Source: Bog-756 sp963833585 (GTDB lineage Bacteria > Actinomycetota > Acidimicrobiia > Acidimicrobiales > RAAP-2). From it: a stretch of 64,000 nt of DNA. Positions 41,931 to 50,845 of the stretch are shown piece after piece. A program made the translations under genes and the position numbers. The stretch is taken from assembly GCA_963833585.1 (NCBI GenBank), contig CAWHYF010000006.1, forward strand, positions 806,001 through 870,000. The letters are read 5' to 3'. The notes below the pieces were generated by a model, which had not been told where the DNA came from, made no database searches, and was given only the letters and a program-made list of their open reading frames with translations. Each line of letters starts with the position of its first letter. Within the stretch, counting starts at the first letter, position 1.

Positions 41931-42132
41931 GTACCCCTCCTTCATTTGGTGGGGCTTGGACCGCAGTGGCGATCGATCGAATCCTAGCCAGGTTGCTGCA
42001 ACCCGTTCTTGGCCCCCGACTGGTAGATAGGATCCTCTGGCTCCACACCAGGTGACACTCGGTTCCCAGGGGCACTACCTGCCCCACAACGCCGGGAGCG
42101 GGCGGAGCAGATCCGGCGGTGGCAGGCCCTTG
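41931..42132. other. Intergenic region
   Basis: About 200 bp upstream of the pentapeptide-repeat gene and downstream of the monooxygenase gene (both minus strand). Only the Shine-Dalgarno at its left end is recognised. Confidence 0.3.
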
Positions 42133-42483
42133 CTATGAAAGACCTTTCCCTCCGACTGGGTCGAGCCGAAGGCTCTGGGGAGGTTCGGCCACAAGCGATG
42201 GCATGTCCTTTGCCCATTCGGCAATTGCAGGGCTACTCCGAGCTTCCTCCCAGGCCGACTCGCTCGACCACACTTCGGTCAGATAGACGGCGTCGTCATC
42301 CGCGAGAGATTTGCAAACGATCATCAATTCGCAAGCTGGGTTCTCCCGCTGAAGCTCCATTGATTCAACAAACTTGCTGGCCAGCCGGTCGGCATTGCCA
42401 CGGGTCGCAACCAAAGTTGTGTGCTGTGCAAAGCGCCCCACCACTTCTCCCTTCTGAACTGGATTCCTCGTCAGCTCAGTCAT
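42133..42483 (-). CDS. Antibiotic biosynthesis monooxygenase (ABM) domain protein
   Basis: 116 residues with a dimeric ferredoxin-like fold: TTLVATRGNADRLASKFVES, NPACELMIVCKSLADDD and VYLTEVWSSESAWEEARSSP are the ABM core. Members are quinol or anthrone monooxygenases or heme-degrading enzymes. ATG 42483 overlaps the stop of the truncated epimerase gene upstream (ATGA), so it was once the second gene of an operon whose first gene and promoter have been lost to an IS. Expression today is doubtful. Confidence 0.82.
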   Translation of the reverse strand: MTELTRNPVQKGEVVGRFAQHTTLVATRGNADRLASKFVESMELQRENPACELMIVCKSLADDDAVYLTEVWSSESAWEEARSSPAIAEWAKDMPSLVAEPPQSLRLDPVGGKGLS

Positions 42484-42608
42484 GCGTATTCATGTTGGAA
42501 GCCTTGGCGCCATGACGGAAAGCGCAGCTCCCAGCCCAGCTCGGTCTTGGCCTTGATGTTGGAGAAACCATGCCTGTGGGTGCCACGAATGTTATCCGGA
42601 TACCTTGA
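42480..42608 (-). pseudogene. C-terminal remnant of an NAD-dependent epimerase/dehydratase
   Basis: On the minus strand 42 codons read SRYPDNIRGTHRHG, then FSNIKAKTELGWELRFPSWR and QGFQHEYA-stop. The 'sNakakreLGW.P.y.swr.GF' ending is typical of extended SDR epimerases. Upstream the frame is closed and the IS gene begins 40 bp away. Its stop overlaps the start of the ABM gene. It is the 3' end of a gene cut by the insertion. Confidence 0.72.
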
Positions 42609-42649
42609 TCAGGACTTTCGCAAATCGGAGTGATGAACGAAACTGAGCC

Positions 42650-43702
42650 ATGGCTCTGTCGTTTCTCTATCTCGCCTTCGTCAGGACCCTTCAGTTGCTA
42701 CGCCTGAGCCGGCGTGACAACAGCGATCTGACCATCGAGGTCGTCATGCTCCGGCACGAGGTCGCCGTCCTTCGTCGGCAGGTGGTCCGCCCGGCTCTGC
42801 GACCACCGGATCGAGCGCTCCTTGCCGGCCTCGGCCGGCTGATCACCCGGGCGAAGCTTCATCGGTTCTTCGTCCAGCCCGAGACCCTGCTTCGTTGGCA
42901 TCGTGAGTTGGTCCGGCGCAAGTGGACCTACCCCAAACCCTCGGGGCGCCGGAGCATCCCCGCAGGGACCGTCCAGGTAGTGGTTCGCTTGGCGAGGGAG
43001 AACCCGACGTGGGGCTATCGCCGGATCCACGGCGAGCTGGCGAGGATGGGCGTTGTCCTGGCGCCGGCCAGCGTCTGGAACATCCTCCGGCGTCACGGCC
43101 TCGACGCCTCCCCGAACAGAACCGGGCCGACCTGGGGTGAGTTCCTCAAAGCTCAGGCCACGACGATGCTGGCCTGCGACTTCTTCACTGTGGATACCGT
43201 GTCCCTGCGGAGGCTGTACGTCCTCTTCTTCATCGAGCTGGACACCCGCCGGGTATATATGACTGGGGTCACTGTTCATCCAGCCGGAGCATGGGTGATC
43301 CAACAGGCCAGGAACCTGTCCTATGAGCTCGCGGAGCGCGCCCAGCCGGTTAAGCTCCTGATCCGCGATCGCGACGCCAAGTTCACCACTAAATTCGATG
43401 AGGTCTTCCGTTCCGAAGGCATCCGGATCATCGGGACTCCGATCCGGGCACCTCGGGCCAACGCCTTCGCTGAGCGGTTCGTCGGAGTCGTTCGTCGTGA
43501 GTGCCTCGACAGAATGCTCATCCTCGGCCGTCGACATCTTGAAGGTGTGCTCGCAGAGTATGTGGACCATTACAACGAACACCGGCCACACCGGTCACTG
43601 GACCAACAGTCCCCGCTCACGTTGGATCCTCCCCCACCGATCCGTGATCCCAAGCCGGCGGAGTTGCGGCGTCGCGGACACCGTCTTCGGTCTAATCAAT
43701 GA
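42650..43702 (+). CDS. Intact IS transposase with integrase core (IS3/IS481-like)
   Basis: 350 residues. An N-terminal HTH region (IEVVMLRHEVAVLRRQVVRP) is followed by WGYRRIHGELARMGVVLAP and the DDE core: Asp in MLACDFFTVDTVSLRRL, Asp in LLIRDRDAKFTTKFDEVF, Glu in ANAFAERFVGVVRRECLDR. It ends YVDHYNEHRPHRSLDQQSP. It appears complete, with no frameshift. Terminal inverted repeats were not identified by eye. It lies between an epimerase remnant and a regulator remnant, both missing the end facing the IS. Confidence 0.9.
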   Translation: MALSFLYLAFVRTLQLLRLSRRDNSDLTIEVVMLRHEVAVLRRQVVRPALRPPDRALLAGLGRLITRAKLHRFFVQPETLLRWHRELVRRKWTYPKPSGRRSIPAGTVQVVVRLARENPTWGYRRIHGELARMGVVLAPASVWNILRRHGLDASPNRTGPTWGEFLKAQATTMLACDFFTVDTVSLRRLYVLFFIELDTRRVYMTGVTVHPAGAWVIQQARNLSYELAERAQPVKLLIRDRDAKFTTKFDEVFRSEGIRIIGTPIRAPRANAFAERFVGVVRRECLDRMLILGRRHLEGVLAEYVDHYNEHRPHRSLDQQSPLTLDPPPPIRDPKPAELRRRGHRLRSNQ

Positions 43703-43717
43703 GTACCACCTGGTCGC

Positions 43718-43909
43718 GTGACGTGGATGAGGTTCTTAGCACCCACAGGGTATGTGGCAAAGGAGAAGGACGGTCGGCGCAATCGCTACCACATCGAGGT
43801 GGATGCGCCGCTTGGCGAGGCCATCGGGCGCCAGCAGACCATCGGGGAACTGTTGAAACTGCTCGTCGGCTCGACGAGCTCTCGGAGGCCGCGAAAGGCA
43901 CTGGGCTGA
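43718..43909 (+). pseudogene. C-terminal remnant of a winged-HTH regulator
   Basis: About 60 codons: the wing and dimer region TGYVAKEKDGRRNRYHIEVD, then APLGEAIGRQQTIGELLKLL. This matches the C-terminal half of ArsR/MarR-like winged-helix proteins; the HTH-bearing N-terminal half is missing. The remnant starts about 15-30 bp after the transposase stop, so the IS probably replaced its 5' part together with that of the divergent epimerase gene. Confidence 0.65.
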
Positions 43910-43937
43910 GCATTGAATCTCAACGGCCACACGCGCT

Positions 43938-44398
43938 GGATTCAGGTTCCCACCCGAGGTCATCTTGATCGCCGTGCGCTGATACCTACGCTACGGACTG
44001 TCATATCGGGATCTGGAGGAACTGCTCGCCGAACGGGGCATCGAGGTCGCCAATGTGACCCTGTTCCGATGGGTCCAGCGGTTCACGCCGTTGCTGGTGG
44101 AGGCGGCCCGCCCCTGCCGCCACAGCGTGGGTGATCACTGGTTCGTCGACGAGACATAATGAAGGTCTCCGGGTCCTGGCGGTACATCCATCGGGCCGTT
44201 GACCAATACGGACAGGTCATCGACGTGTTCATGTCGAAGAAGCGAGACCTGAAGGCCGCCACAACGTTCTTCGCCGATGCGATCGGTACCCATGGCGAAC
44301 CGGCTGAGATCGCCACCGACCGGGCCCACGCCTCAGCGATGGCTCCGGATTCGGTACGTTTCCTCGACAACTGCTTGTTGCAAGGTGTCTGCTGCCAG
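43938..44398 (+). pseudogene. Decayed IS6-family transposase
   Basis: The IS6 pattern is clear: GFRFPPEVILIAVR, a stop TGA (43990-43992) where Trp is normal, YLRYGLSYRDLEELLAERG, FRWVQRFTPLLVEAARPC, WFVDET, then a one-base loss near 44157 and KVSGSWRYIHRAVDQYGQVI. The similarity ends after IATDRA near 44330, so the third catalytic residue and the C-terminus are missing. It carries one nonsense change, one frameshift and a 3' truncation, and is certainly inactive. Confidence 0.82.
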
Positions 44399-44430
44399 TA
44401 GGGAGCCCTCTGTCGGGAGCTCGATATCGT

Positions 44431-44895
44431 TTAACCCACGTCGGGAACGGACAGTGAAGTGCACTTGACCGGCGCACCATTGTCCTCATCGCCCGCGCAC
44501 GCAAAGACTACGACGGTGCCTGGAGATGAAGGTGCCTTGACCTCGATGGCAGACTGGGTAGAGCTATGGCCAGCCAAGGAGCCGGGCTCGCAGAAGTTGC
44601 CGTCAGGGTTAATATCCGCGCCAGTGGACACCAGGGGACAAATGATGTCCGCTGCCCTCGCATGCATCAAGGTGTACTCAAAATCAACCGTGACCGGAGT
44701 CGAGCCGTGGTTCTTCTCAGTGAAGGCAAAAGCCACAGCCTGGCCCCCTTGCACTGAGGTCACGCCAGCAACGACCGAACCGCTGATTGACAATGGGTTC
44801 CTCACAGAGTGGGGGTTGGCCTGGGCCGCGGCTGGGACGGCCAAAACGCCTGCAACGATCGAGAGCCCAGCCACAATCACAACGATTCTTCGCAT
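44431..44895 (-). CDS. Secreted protein of unknown function
   Basis: 154 residues. The N-terminus MRRIVVIVAGLSIVAGVLAV, ending in PAAAQA, is a clear Sec signal peptide with an AxA cleavage site. The mature part is beta-rich, with four Cys (in IICPLV, NFCEPG, FACAGD, VKCTSL) that could form two disulfides. No family is recognised. It has its own upstream region and no operon partner. Confidence 0.75.
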   Translation of the reverse strand: MRRIVVIVAGLSIVAGVLAVPAAAQANPHSVRNPLSISGSVVAGVTSVQGGQAVAFAFTEKNHGSTPVTVDFEYTLMHARAADIICPLVSTGADINPDGNFCEPGSLAGHSSTQSAIEVKAPSSPGTVVVFACAGDEDNGAPVKCTSLSVPDVG

Positions 44896-45192
44896 ATTGA
44901 TGTCTCACTTACGCACTCGCGCCACGTGCGCCCGCCATCCGCCCAATGTCCGGCACCGCCTGGAGGGTTACACGACTACTCGGTCGCCCCTCCTGGTTCA
45001 TGTAACACCCCGTCAGAATGCGAGTCAACTAGTTTCTTCGATTCTTGTCACAAGCGACGGCTACAGGATTGACGACCGATGGACGACTCCTCGGACCGGG
45101 CCTAGGCTGCCGACAGCCGGGGTGGCGGCTCAGGATCTGACACAGGGCAACCACTGTGGTCCACGTGCACCAGAGATCCGAAAAAGGGAGAA
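44896..45192. other. About 300 bp of intergenic DNA
   Basis: Lies between the divergent secreted-protein gene and the NTF2-like gene. It should contain both promoters; an AAGGGAG ribosome-binding-like sequence is at its right end (45184-45190). No other structure was seen. Confidence 0.35.
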
Positions 45193-45234
45193 CTCGCCAC
45201 GGCGGCTGAAGACAACATCAAGACCATCCAGGCT

Positions 45235-45603
45235 GTGTATGAGGCGTTCGGGCGCGGCGACGTCAATATGATTCTCGACAACGTAACGGACGACGTCGAT
45301 TGGGCGGCCGAAGGGTTCTCGACGGTCCCACCCTGGTATGGGGTCCGACACGGAAAGGAAGGCGTACCAGCCTTCTTTACAGATTTCGGCTCGACTATGG
45401 ATATCGTGGAGTTCAATCCCTACGCTTTCGCAGGATCCGACAGTGAGGTGCACACCGTCGTTCACTGTCGGGCCACATCTCGCGCCACCGGAAAGAGCAT
45501 TGCTCACGACCTGCACCATTTCTTCCGGTTTCAGAACGGGAGGATCTCTTTTTACCGGGGCACAGAGGACACGCAGCAGACGGTGGAAGCGTTGACACCA
45601 TAG
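45235..45603 (+). CDS. SnoaL/NTF2-like protein; true start unclear
   Basis: At least 122 residues: VYEAFGRGDVNMILDNVTDD, VPPWYGVRHGKEGVPAFFTD and FRFQNGRISFYRGTEDTQQT are typical of SnoaL-like proteins. Homology should begin further upstream, and the frame is open there (ATAAEDNIKTIQAVYEAF). The good AAGGGAG site at 45184-45190 faces CTC-GCC-ACG instead of ATG or GTG. So either ACG 45199 is used, translation starts late at GTG 45235, or the start codon was mutated and the gene is dying. Confidence 0.68.
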   Translation: MYEAFGRGDVNMILDNVTDDVDWAAEGFSTVPPWYGVRHGKEGVPAFFTDFGSTMDIVEFNPYAFAGSDSEVHTVVHCRATSRATGKSIAHDLHHFFRFQNGRISFYRGTEDTQQTVEALTP

Positions 45604-45609
45604 CGTTCG

Positions 45610-45831
45610 CTACACTCCCCTGGATCGCCGCCAAGCCGATCGCCACCGGCAGAGCCAAGTGACTTCACCGTCAATAACCTCGATGAGTTCCTGGCGTCGC
45701 CATCTCTCCTCCCAAGTGATGACCGGAAACAGCCAGCGCGCATCTCCGTTGCGAAGTTCGGAGGGCAACGTCGCCCGCAGAACGCCGGTAGCCAATACGG
45801 CAAGGGCCATTGGCCATCTCAGTTCGCCCAA
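45610..45831 (-). pseudogene. Possible remnant of a membrane protein gene
   Basis: The minus strand reads RWPMALAVLATGVLRATLPS, then ELRNGDARWLFPVI, which resembles the first membrane segment of actinobacterial multi-pass proteins found near channel genes. After that the frame degenerates into Arg/Trp-rich sequence and stops. It lies downstream of the K+-channel gene on the same strand. Weakly supported. The remaining bases in 45604-45925 show nothing else. Confidence 0.25.
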
Positions 45832-45925
45832 CGTTTGGCGCTCGCCCAGAGTTCAGCAGCTCTGGCTATCACTCACGGAGCTGGCTCGAACAATGTCTGG
45901 TGAGCACCAACGGGGATTTCTCCAG

Positions 45926-46477
45926 TCATGAGGATCGGTGCTGCTGGCTGTACTTGACCGCCTGGGTGACCACACGCAACACCACACCCAAGAAGACCAA
46001 GTCGAGCCACATCTGCACTGTCACCACCAGGCGTGCAGCCTCGCTCTTGGCCGTGATGTCCCCGAAACCGACGGTGGTGAACACGGTGGAAGAGAAGTAC
46101 ATCGCGTCGGTTCGGCTGACAGGCACCCCGAACGCGCCCGGATTCGAGTGGGCCATCACAAAGTACGTCGTCGCGAAGAGCAGCATGAAGAGCGGAACAC
46201 TGAACGCGAGCGCTTCGACGGCTCGCCCGACCGGGTGGTTTGACCGGATGATCCGCCGGACCTGCCAGATGACGATCGCCGTGAGTGCCAGTGCGCCGAG
46301 TATCAGCTTGGTGATCTTCTCAACATTGGTGCCGCCGCCCAAAGGCAGCAGGAAGTAGAGGGCTAGGACAAGAGCGACCGTGGCAGCTGTGCGCAAGACT
46401 GCGAAGACGACCAGCCGTCTTCGTCCCCGCACAGTGAGATCACCAATTTGCGTGACTCCAGGCTCGTCGGCAGGCAT
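45926..46477 (-). CDS. Two-pore-helix (Kch-like) potassium ion channel
   Basis: 183 residues. There are several membrane segments (about 24-45, 56-72, 90-108) and then the pore region AMYFSSTVFTTVGFGDI, with selectivity filter TVGFGD at 135-140, and the final inner helix (VVTVQMWLDLVFLGVVLRVV). No RCK domain is attached. It is last in a same-strand run after the FUSC gene (30-bp gap), so it probably shares the promoter near 48053-48091. Confidence 0.9.
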   Translation of the reverse strand: MPADEPGVTQIGDLTVRGRRRLVVFAVLRTAATVALVLALYFLLPLGGGTNVEKITKLILGALALTAIVIWQVRRIIRSNHPVGRAVEALAFSVPLFMLLFATTYFVMAHSNPGAFGVPVSRTDAMYFSSTVFTTVGFGDITAKSEAARLVVTVQMWLDLVFLGVVLRVVTQAVKYSQQHRSS

Positions 46478-46507
46478 TGTTGTCCCGTTTCTCCCTGGGT
46501 CCGAGGG

Positions 46508-47566
46508 TCACGCTGTCTCGGCGGCGTGCTTTTGGAGCCGATCTGCCACGAACATCACGATGACACCGATGCCGACGCCGATCAGGGTGAAAAGGACACG
46601 CCGACCCTCAGCGGCGTAGTTGGTCGGCTGGGGCAGGTCCGCCGCGATGAGAGCGGCACAGGCAATCGCCGCGGCGTAGTAGGCGTAATTCACCCCCTTG
46701 ATGGCGATTCCGAGTCCAGCCAGAAGGATGATGATGACCTCTAGCGCGTGCTTGTTCCCGACCAGGATCAGGATGGGTATGGCCGCCGCGGCACCCATGG
46801 CCGCACCGACCAGGCGCTGTTCGCCGAAAAGCTTGGACTGCTCGAGGCTGGGCTTCATCGCGACGATCGTCGCGATCGGCATCCAGTCTGCGCTGGCTAA
46901 GCCTGCTCCGAAGGCGATGGCGGTGGAGGCGGCCAGAGCCAAGGACCGGATCAACGCGAAGAGGACGATCGGCCGGGTCAGGTGCACCGGGGATTGGCTC
47001 CCTGGAAGGTCCATGACCGGTGCCGGTCGCCATCTGCCCCTGCTCGCCAGCCACACCACGAACATGAGGGCGATCCAAGCCGCGGCCCCGGCCAGCCAGG
47101 CCAGTGCTTGGTCCCATGGGCTGATCTTGAGGTGGCCTGAGTCATGGGTGGCCAGTGAGAGCACGACGAGGAACCAGACATTGAGCAGCAGTCCCGCCGC
47201 AAAACGGTGAACCCCGAGCTTGACCGCCAAACCGCATGCCAGCGTCACAGCGAAGACCGCTAGGACCACGAAACCCCAAGCTTCATCTCCCACGTAGAAG
47301 CCGAATGCGGTCACCAGCGCGCCAAGCAGGGCGAAGAGAGACATGCCCGCCATCCGGCTGCCGATGGCTCCCCCCGGGTCACTCTGTGCGACCAGGAGGA
47401 CGGCGAAGACGACTGGGACGAAGTATTTCTGTTCGTTCGTCTGGACGATGAGGAACCACAACAGGAACAAGAGGGCAGCAACTGCTGCGCCAGCCTTGAC
47501 ATTCAGTTTCTGGCCGTCGGCCGCGAACACTCTTTCTATCTTTCCCATCGGACCGGCCTTGGCCAT
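46508..47566 (-). CDS. FUSC-family membrane protein
   Basis: 352 residues, nearly all hydrophobic helices. The second half with FGAGLASADWMPIATIVAMK, PSLEQSKLFGEQRLVGAAMG and a following helix pair resembles FUSC (fusaric acid resistance/aromatic acid exporter) proteins, where this segment is the conserved core. The cytosolic domain of longer family members is absent. Its ATG overlaps the stop of the small upstream gene (TGATG), so translation is coupled. Confidence 0.82.
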   Translation of the reverse strand: MAKAGPMGKIERVFAADGQKLNVKAGAAVAALLFLLWFLIVQTNEQKYFVPVVFAVLLVAQSDPGGAIGSRMAGMSLFALLGALVTAFGFYVGDEAWGFVVLAVFAVTLACGLAVKLGVHRFAAGLLLNVWFLVVLSLATHDSGHLKISPWDQALAWLAGAAAWIALMFVVWLASRGRWRPAPVMDLPGSQSPVHLTRPIVLFALIRSLALAASTAIAFGAGLASADWMPIATIVAMKPSLEQSKLFGEQRLVGAAMGAAAAIPILILVGNKHALEVIIILLAGLGIAIKGVNYAYYAAAIACAALIAADLPQPTNYAAEGRRVLFTLIGVGIGVIVMFVADRLQKHAAETA

Positions 47567-47799
47567 CAGACGTCGTCGGGGGCGCCCGGACGAGTCGCCA
47601 TCTCGTCCTCGCCGTGGGCGACGATCGGGAAGCCGCCGTGACCCACCACGAGCGGGGTGCGGTGAAACTCGTGGAACGTGATCGGGTGCTTCGTCAGTTG
47701 GTTCATCGACTGTGACCTTGTGCGACCAGCGAGGACGAGATCGTGGATCTCGTCCATCCTCCCGAGTCGGGCAGGGCCGGGCATGTTTCGGGCCTTCAC
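47566..47799 (-). CDS. Small protein of unknown function, coupled to FUSC
   Basis: 77 codons from GTG 47799, or 47 from an internal ATG (MNQLTKHPITFHEFHRTPLV). Support comes mainly from its position: the start overlaps the previous stop by 4 bp (GTGA) and its stop overlaps the FUSC start (TGATG). No domain is recognised. It is rich in His and Pro. It may serve as a translational coupler. Confidence 0.45.
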   Translation of the reverse strand: MKARNMPGPARLGRMDEIHDLVLAGRTRSQSMNQLTKHPITFHEFHRTPLVVGHGGFPIVAHGEDEMATRPGAPDDV

Positions 47800-48026
47800 C
47801 CGTTCCTTCCGTGGTCTGGGTTGACGGACACGAGCTCGACGCCGAGTTCCTGGACTCGCTCGATGAGCCCGACGAGGTGCGCCTGATCTGTCACGTCGCC
47901 AGTCAGCACCGTCGTGCCCGCGAGCCGCTGCAACCGCATGCCCTCAAACAGAACTCCGAACGAATCGCCCAGCTCCCCGCGGAGGACAAGGCGATAACTG
48001 CGGGGTTGCACCCATTTGTCGTCCAT
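47796..48026 (-). CDS. Small conserved-looking hypothetical protein
   Basis: 76 residues: MDDKWVQPRSYRLVLRGELG, DSFGVLFEGMRLQRLAGTTV and LTGDVTDQAHLVGLIERVQE, ending LGVELVSVNP. The alternating beta strands and helix suggest a small alpha/beta (ferredoxin- or ACT-like) fold. It is the first gene of the four-gene minus-strand run that ends with the K+ channel. A 39-bp element shared with 50846-50885 lies 27 bp upstream. Confidence 0.7.
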   Translation of the reverse strand: MDDKWVQPRSYRLVLRGELGDSFGVLFEGMRLQRLAGTTVLTGDVTDQAHLVGLIERVQELGVELVSVNPDHGRNG

Positions 48027-48052
48027 CTCGACGCAGCCTTACATTCCGGCAA

Positions 48053-48091
48053 GCGACCCGTCATCACCTTCGGCTGGATTCACCTAGGGGA
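48053..48091 (-). promoter_or_regulatory. Copy A of a ~40-bp shared upstream element
   Basis: Read on the minus strand it is TCCCCTAGGTGAATCC, AGCCG, AAGGTGATGAC, G, GGTCGC. It matches the plus-strand sequence at 50846-50885 in all of the first 16 bases, the 11-base block and the last 6, differing only in the 5/6-base centre and one base. The ATG of the 47796-48026 gene is 26 nt downstream. It is probably a promoter/operator shared by two transcription units. Confidence 0.7.
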
Positions 48092-48227
48092 GACCCGTTG
48101 GCCGGCCAGGCCAGACCACCCGGTCTTCACGCCCAGCCGGGCCGCCCAATGTTCACAGACATGGGAGGATAGGCGTGGGCGGCGCTCTCGACCGGGGCCG
48201 TCCGTTGCGTTCGCCCCTGGATGCTCG
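48092..48227. other. Intergenic region between element A and the LuxR gene end
   Basis: About 135 bp. No gene or hairpin stands out. Confidence 0.3.
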
Positions 48228-50609
48228 CTAGAGGAGGCCCAGCTCGCGGCTGCATTCGAGCGCGTCGGCCCGCGACGATACGGCGAGCTTGCGGTAGATC
48301 GCACGAACGTGGCTATGCACCGTGTAGTGCGACACAAACAGTTCACGGCCGATATCCCGCTCCGACAGATCGCTGCGCAGGAGCTGGAGGACGCCGAGCT
48401 CCCGCGGTGTCAGCTCGCGATCCTCGGATAGAACACGGCGCCGGACCTGCCCTGTCCGCTCGAGGGTAGACAGTTTCTCGGCCAGGATCCCCGGATCAGG
48501 GCAGTGCTCGAGGACCGATTTCGCATCGGCTATCGCGGCCGTGGCCGCCTTGTGCTCGCCCAGGACCCCAAGCACCCGCGCTTGGCAGAGCAGCGCATGG
48601 GCCAGCTGGATGGGCTGGCCAAAGGTCCGGGCCAGCGCGACGCCGTGCTCGATCAGTGGCAGCGCCTCCTCGGGCCTGCCACGTGCCGCCAGCGATACCC
48701 CGAGCGCCAGCGGAACTGGCCCGACGGCCTCCTCCGTGCCATGCTCTTTTCCGAATTGGGCTGCGGTCTCGGCCAGGATGCGCTGCTCCTCGACACAGCC
48801 CCGCTCGCCGGCGATCAGCGATCGATGGGCCAGCGACGACGTACCGGACAGCCACTGGGCGCTCGCGGGCGCCAGAGCCGCCGATTCCGCGAACCACTCG
48901 TCGGCCTCGTCAAACTCGCCCTTGAAATACGAGGCCCATGCCAGCCGCCCAGCAGGCCAACGGCCGCCAAGGCGACCGGGGACCCTCGAGCTCGGCCGCC
49001 CGTCGGGAATTTTCCAGCTGGGCGCCGACATCGCCCCAAGGGAAGCCGGCCCGTAGCATCGTCAGGCTCGCCCTAGCGGAGCTGAAGCCATCGGGCAGCG
49101 GTCCCGTGCCCAGATCGCCCAGCTGTTCGACCGCTGCGATGGCCCTCGCCGCCTCCTCCTGCCTCGCAGACAGTGACAGCACCCACGCCTGAATCAGGAG
49201 CAGGTGCACCTCGCCGGTCAGTACCTCGTCGGGGAGCTGCCGCAGCCAGCCCAGGACGGTGTCGTACTTCCAGGTGTTGGCGTACCTGATCCAGAGGGTT
49301 TCGATCAGCTCGATTGCCTCGGCGTAAGCCTCGGCCGCCACGGCGTGCTGGATCGCCTCGTCGATCGTCCCATGATCACGATGCCAGGAGTAGGCGCGAC
49401 GATGCAGCGCCGGGGCCAGGCCCGGCTCCCGCCGCTCGAGCTCAACGCGGAGCAGCTGCGAAAAGACGTGGTGAAAGCGGTACGACCCGGCCTCATCGTC
49501 GAGCGGAATAAGAAACAGGTTGCTCCGATCAGCAGCTCATCGAGCATCTGCGCCGAGCCCTCTTGGTCCATCACGGCATCGCACAGAGGGCCGGTCATCC
49601 GTTCGAGAATCGAAGTATGGACCATCAGCGCCTGCTCCGGCGGCGTATGGGCCTCGAGTACCTCCGTCACCAGGAAGTCCACAACGTGACGGTTCGATCC
49701 GCTAAATGTGCGCACGAATGCGTGACGGTCGGCGGTGGGCTGCAGCGAGAGCGCCGCGAGATAGAGCCCCGCCGGCCATCCCTCCGTCTTCTCCACCAGA
49801 CTGTCGACGTCTTCGGCTGTCAGGTCGAGCCCGAGGCGGCCGTTCAGGAATGTGTCCGCTTCCTGGTAGGTGAATCGCAGATCTGCGGCTCGTAGCTCGA
49901 GTAGCTCGCCGTGGGCGCGCAGACTGGCCACCGGCAGGCTTGGTTCCGTCCTGGTGGCGAGTACGACGTGGAATCCAGGCGGCGCATGTTCGATGAACCA
50001 GCGCACACTGGCGCGTGCGGGTTCGCTGGAGACCCGGTGGAAGTCGTCCAGGATGAGGGTGATCTCACCTTGGCCGTCCAGCTCGTTGACCAGGCGAGGC
50101 AGAACCCGATCAATCACCGGTGCCACGATCGATCGCTCTGACGTCGACTTGGCGACGCCAGGGTTCACGCGCCGTAGCGCCCCGATCGCATGCGACCACA
50201 GGACCACAGGGTCGTTGTCGCCCTCGTCCAGCGTGAGCCACGCAACGGGTCTCCGAGCGGCCTCGGCCTCGTACCAGGCCGAGAGAAGCGTGGTCTTACC
50301 GAAGCCCGCCGGGCAGGCGACGAGAGTGAGCCTGCGGTCCGATCCGCTTCGAAGACATTCCTGAAGGCGCTCGCGCGGGATTGACTGTTTGCGCACTGGC
50401 GGCGGCCGCAGCTTGGTGCCCACCAGGGTCGGCTGCTCGACACCCTCGTGTCCCCCGCCCTCGGCGGCGGAATCTTGCAGGTCAGGGGTGTCATGGCGGG
50501 TCTCCGGCAGTACCTGACGGAGTGACCGGCTCGGCGCCCGCGCACTACCGAGTGACTCCCTTACAGGGGACATACGCTTAGCTTGCCAGTTCAGAGTTCC
50601 TGGGTCCAT
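48228..50609 (-). pseudogene. MalT/LAL-type LuxR regulator with two compensating frameshifts
   Basis: Read with corrections this is about 790 residues: an N-terminal ATPase with Walker A CPAGFGKTTLLSAW and TLILDDFHRV (Walker B), then a MalT-like winged/TPR helical region, and a C-terminal LuxR HTH (LTPRELGVLQLLRSDLSERD, then FVSHYTVHSHVRAIYRKL). The first break is near 49521, where one missing base separates LLIGA from NLFLIPLDDE. The second is near 48931, where one extra base separates AAGMGL from YFKGEF. The middle piece reads in another frame (48910-49520), and the outer pieces share a frame. It is a pseudogene or carries two sequence errors. Confidence 0.8.
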
Positions 50610-50845
50610 GGCCGAAAGTCCCTAATGCGGCAAACCAGGCGCCGCTCCTTCGCTTGCTCTCGAGACTGGTTTCCAGGGCGACGCCAGACTCCACCGGTGT
50701 TGCCTGGCCAGGAACGTCACCCCCGGCGGGCTACCGCTTCCCCGGTAGACGATGGAATGCCGGATAGGAATCCGGTGGTCTCCGACGGCCGGGGCGCGTG
50801 CTCCATTCCGTGTCCGCGCCTTGTCATTTGTGAACCGGGCAGCTT
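50610..50845. other. Intergenic region upstream of the LuxR gene
   Basis: About 235 bp between the LuxR start and element B. It should hold the LuxR promoter. Nothing recognisable was found. Confidence 0.3.

Noticed and set aside
43938..43952. 13-base identity between the tRNA-Leu anticodon arm (34942-34954) and the IS6 relic as an att site
   Set aside because: The match GGATTCAGGTTCC falls in conserved transposase codons (GFRFPP) and does not extend into the tRNA T arm or 3' end, where att repeats are expected. Chance is more likely.
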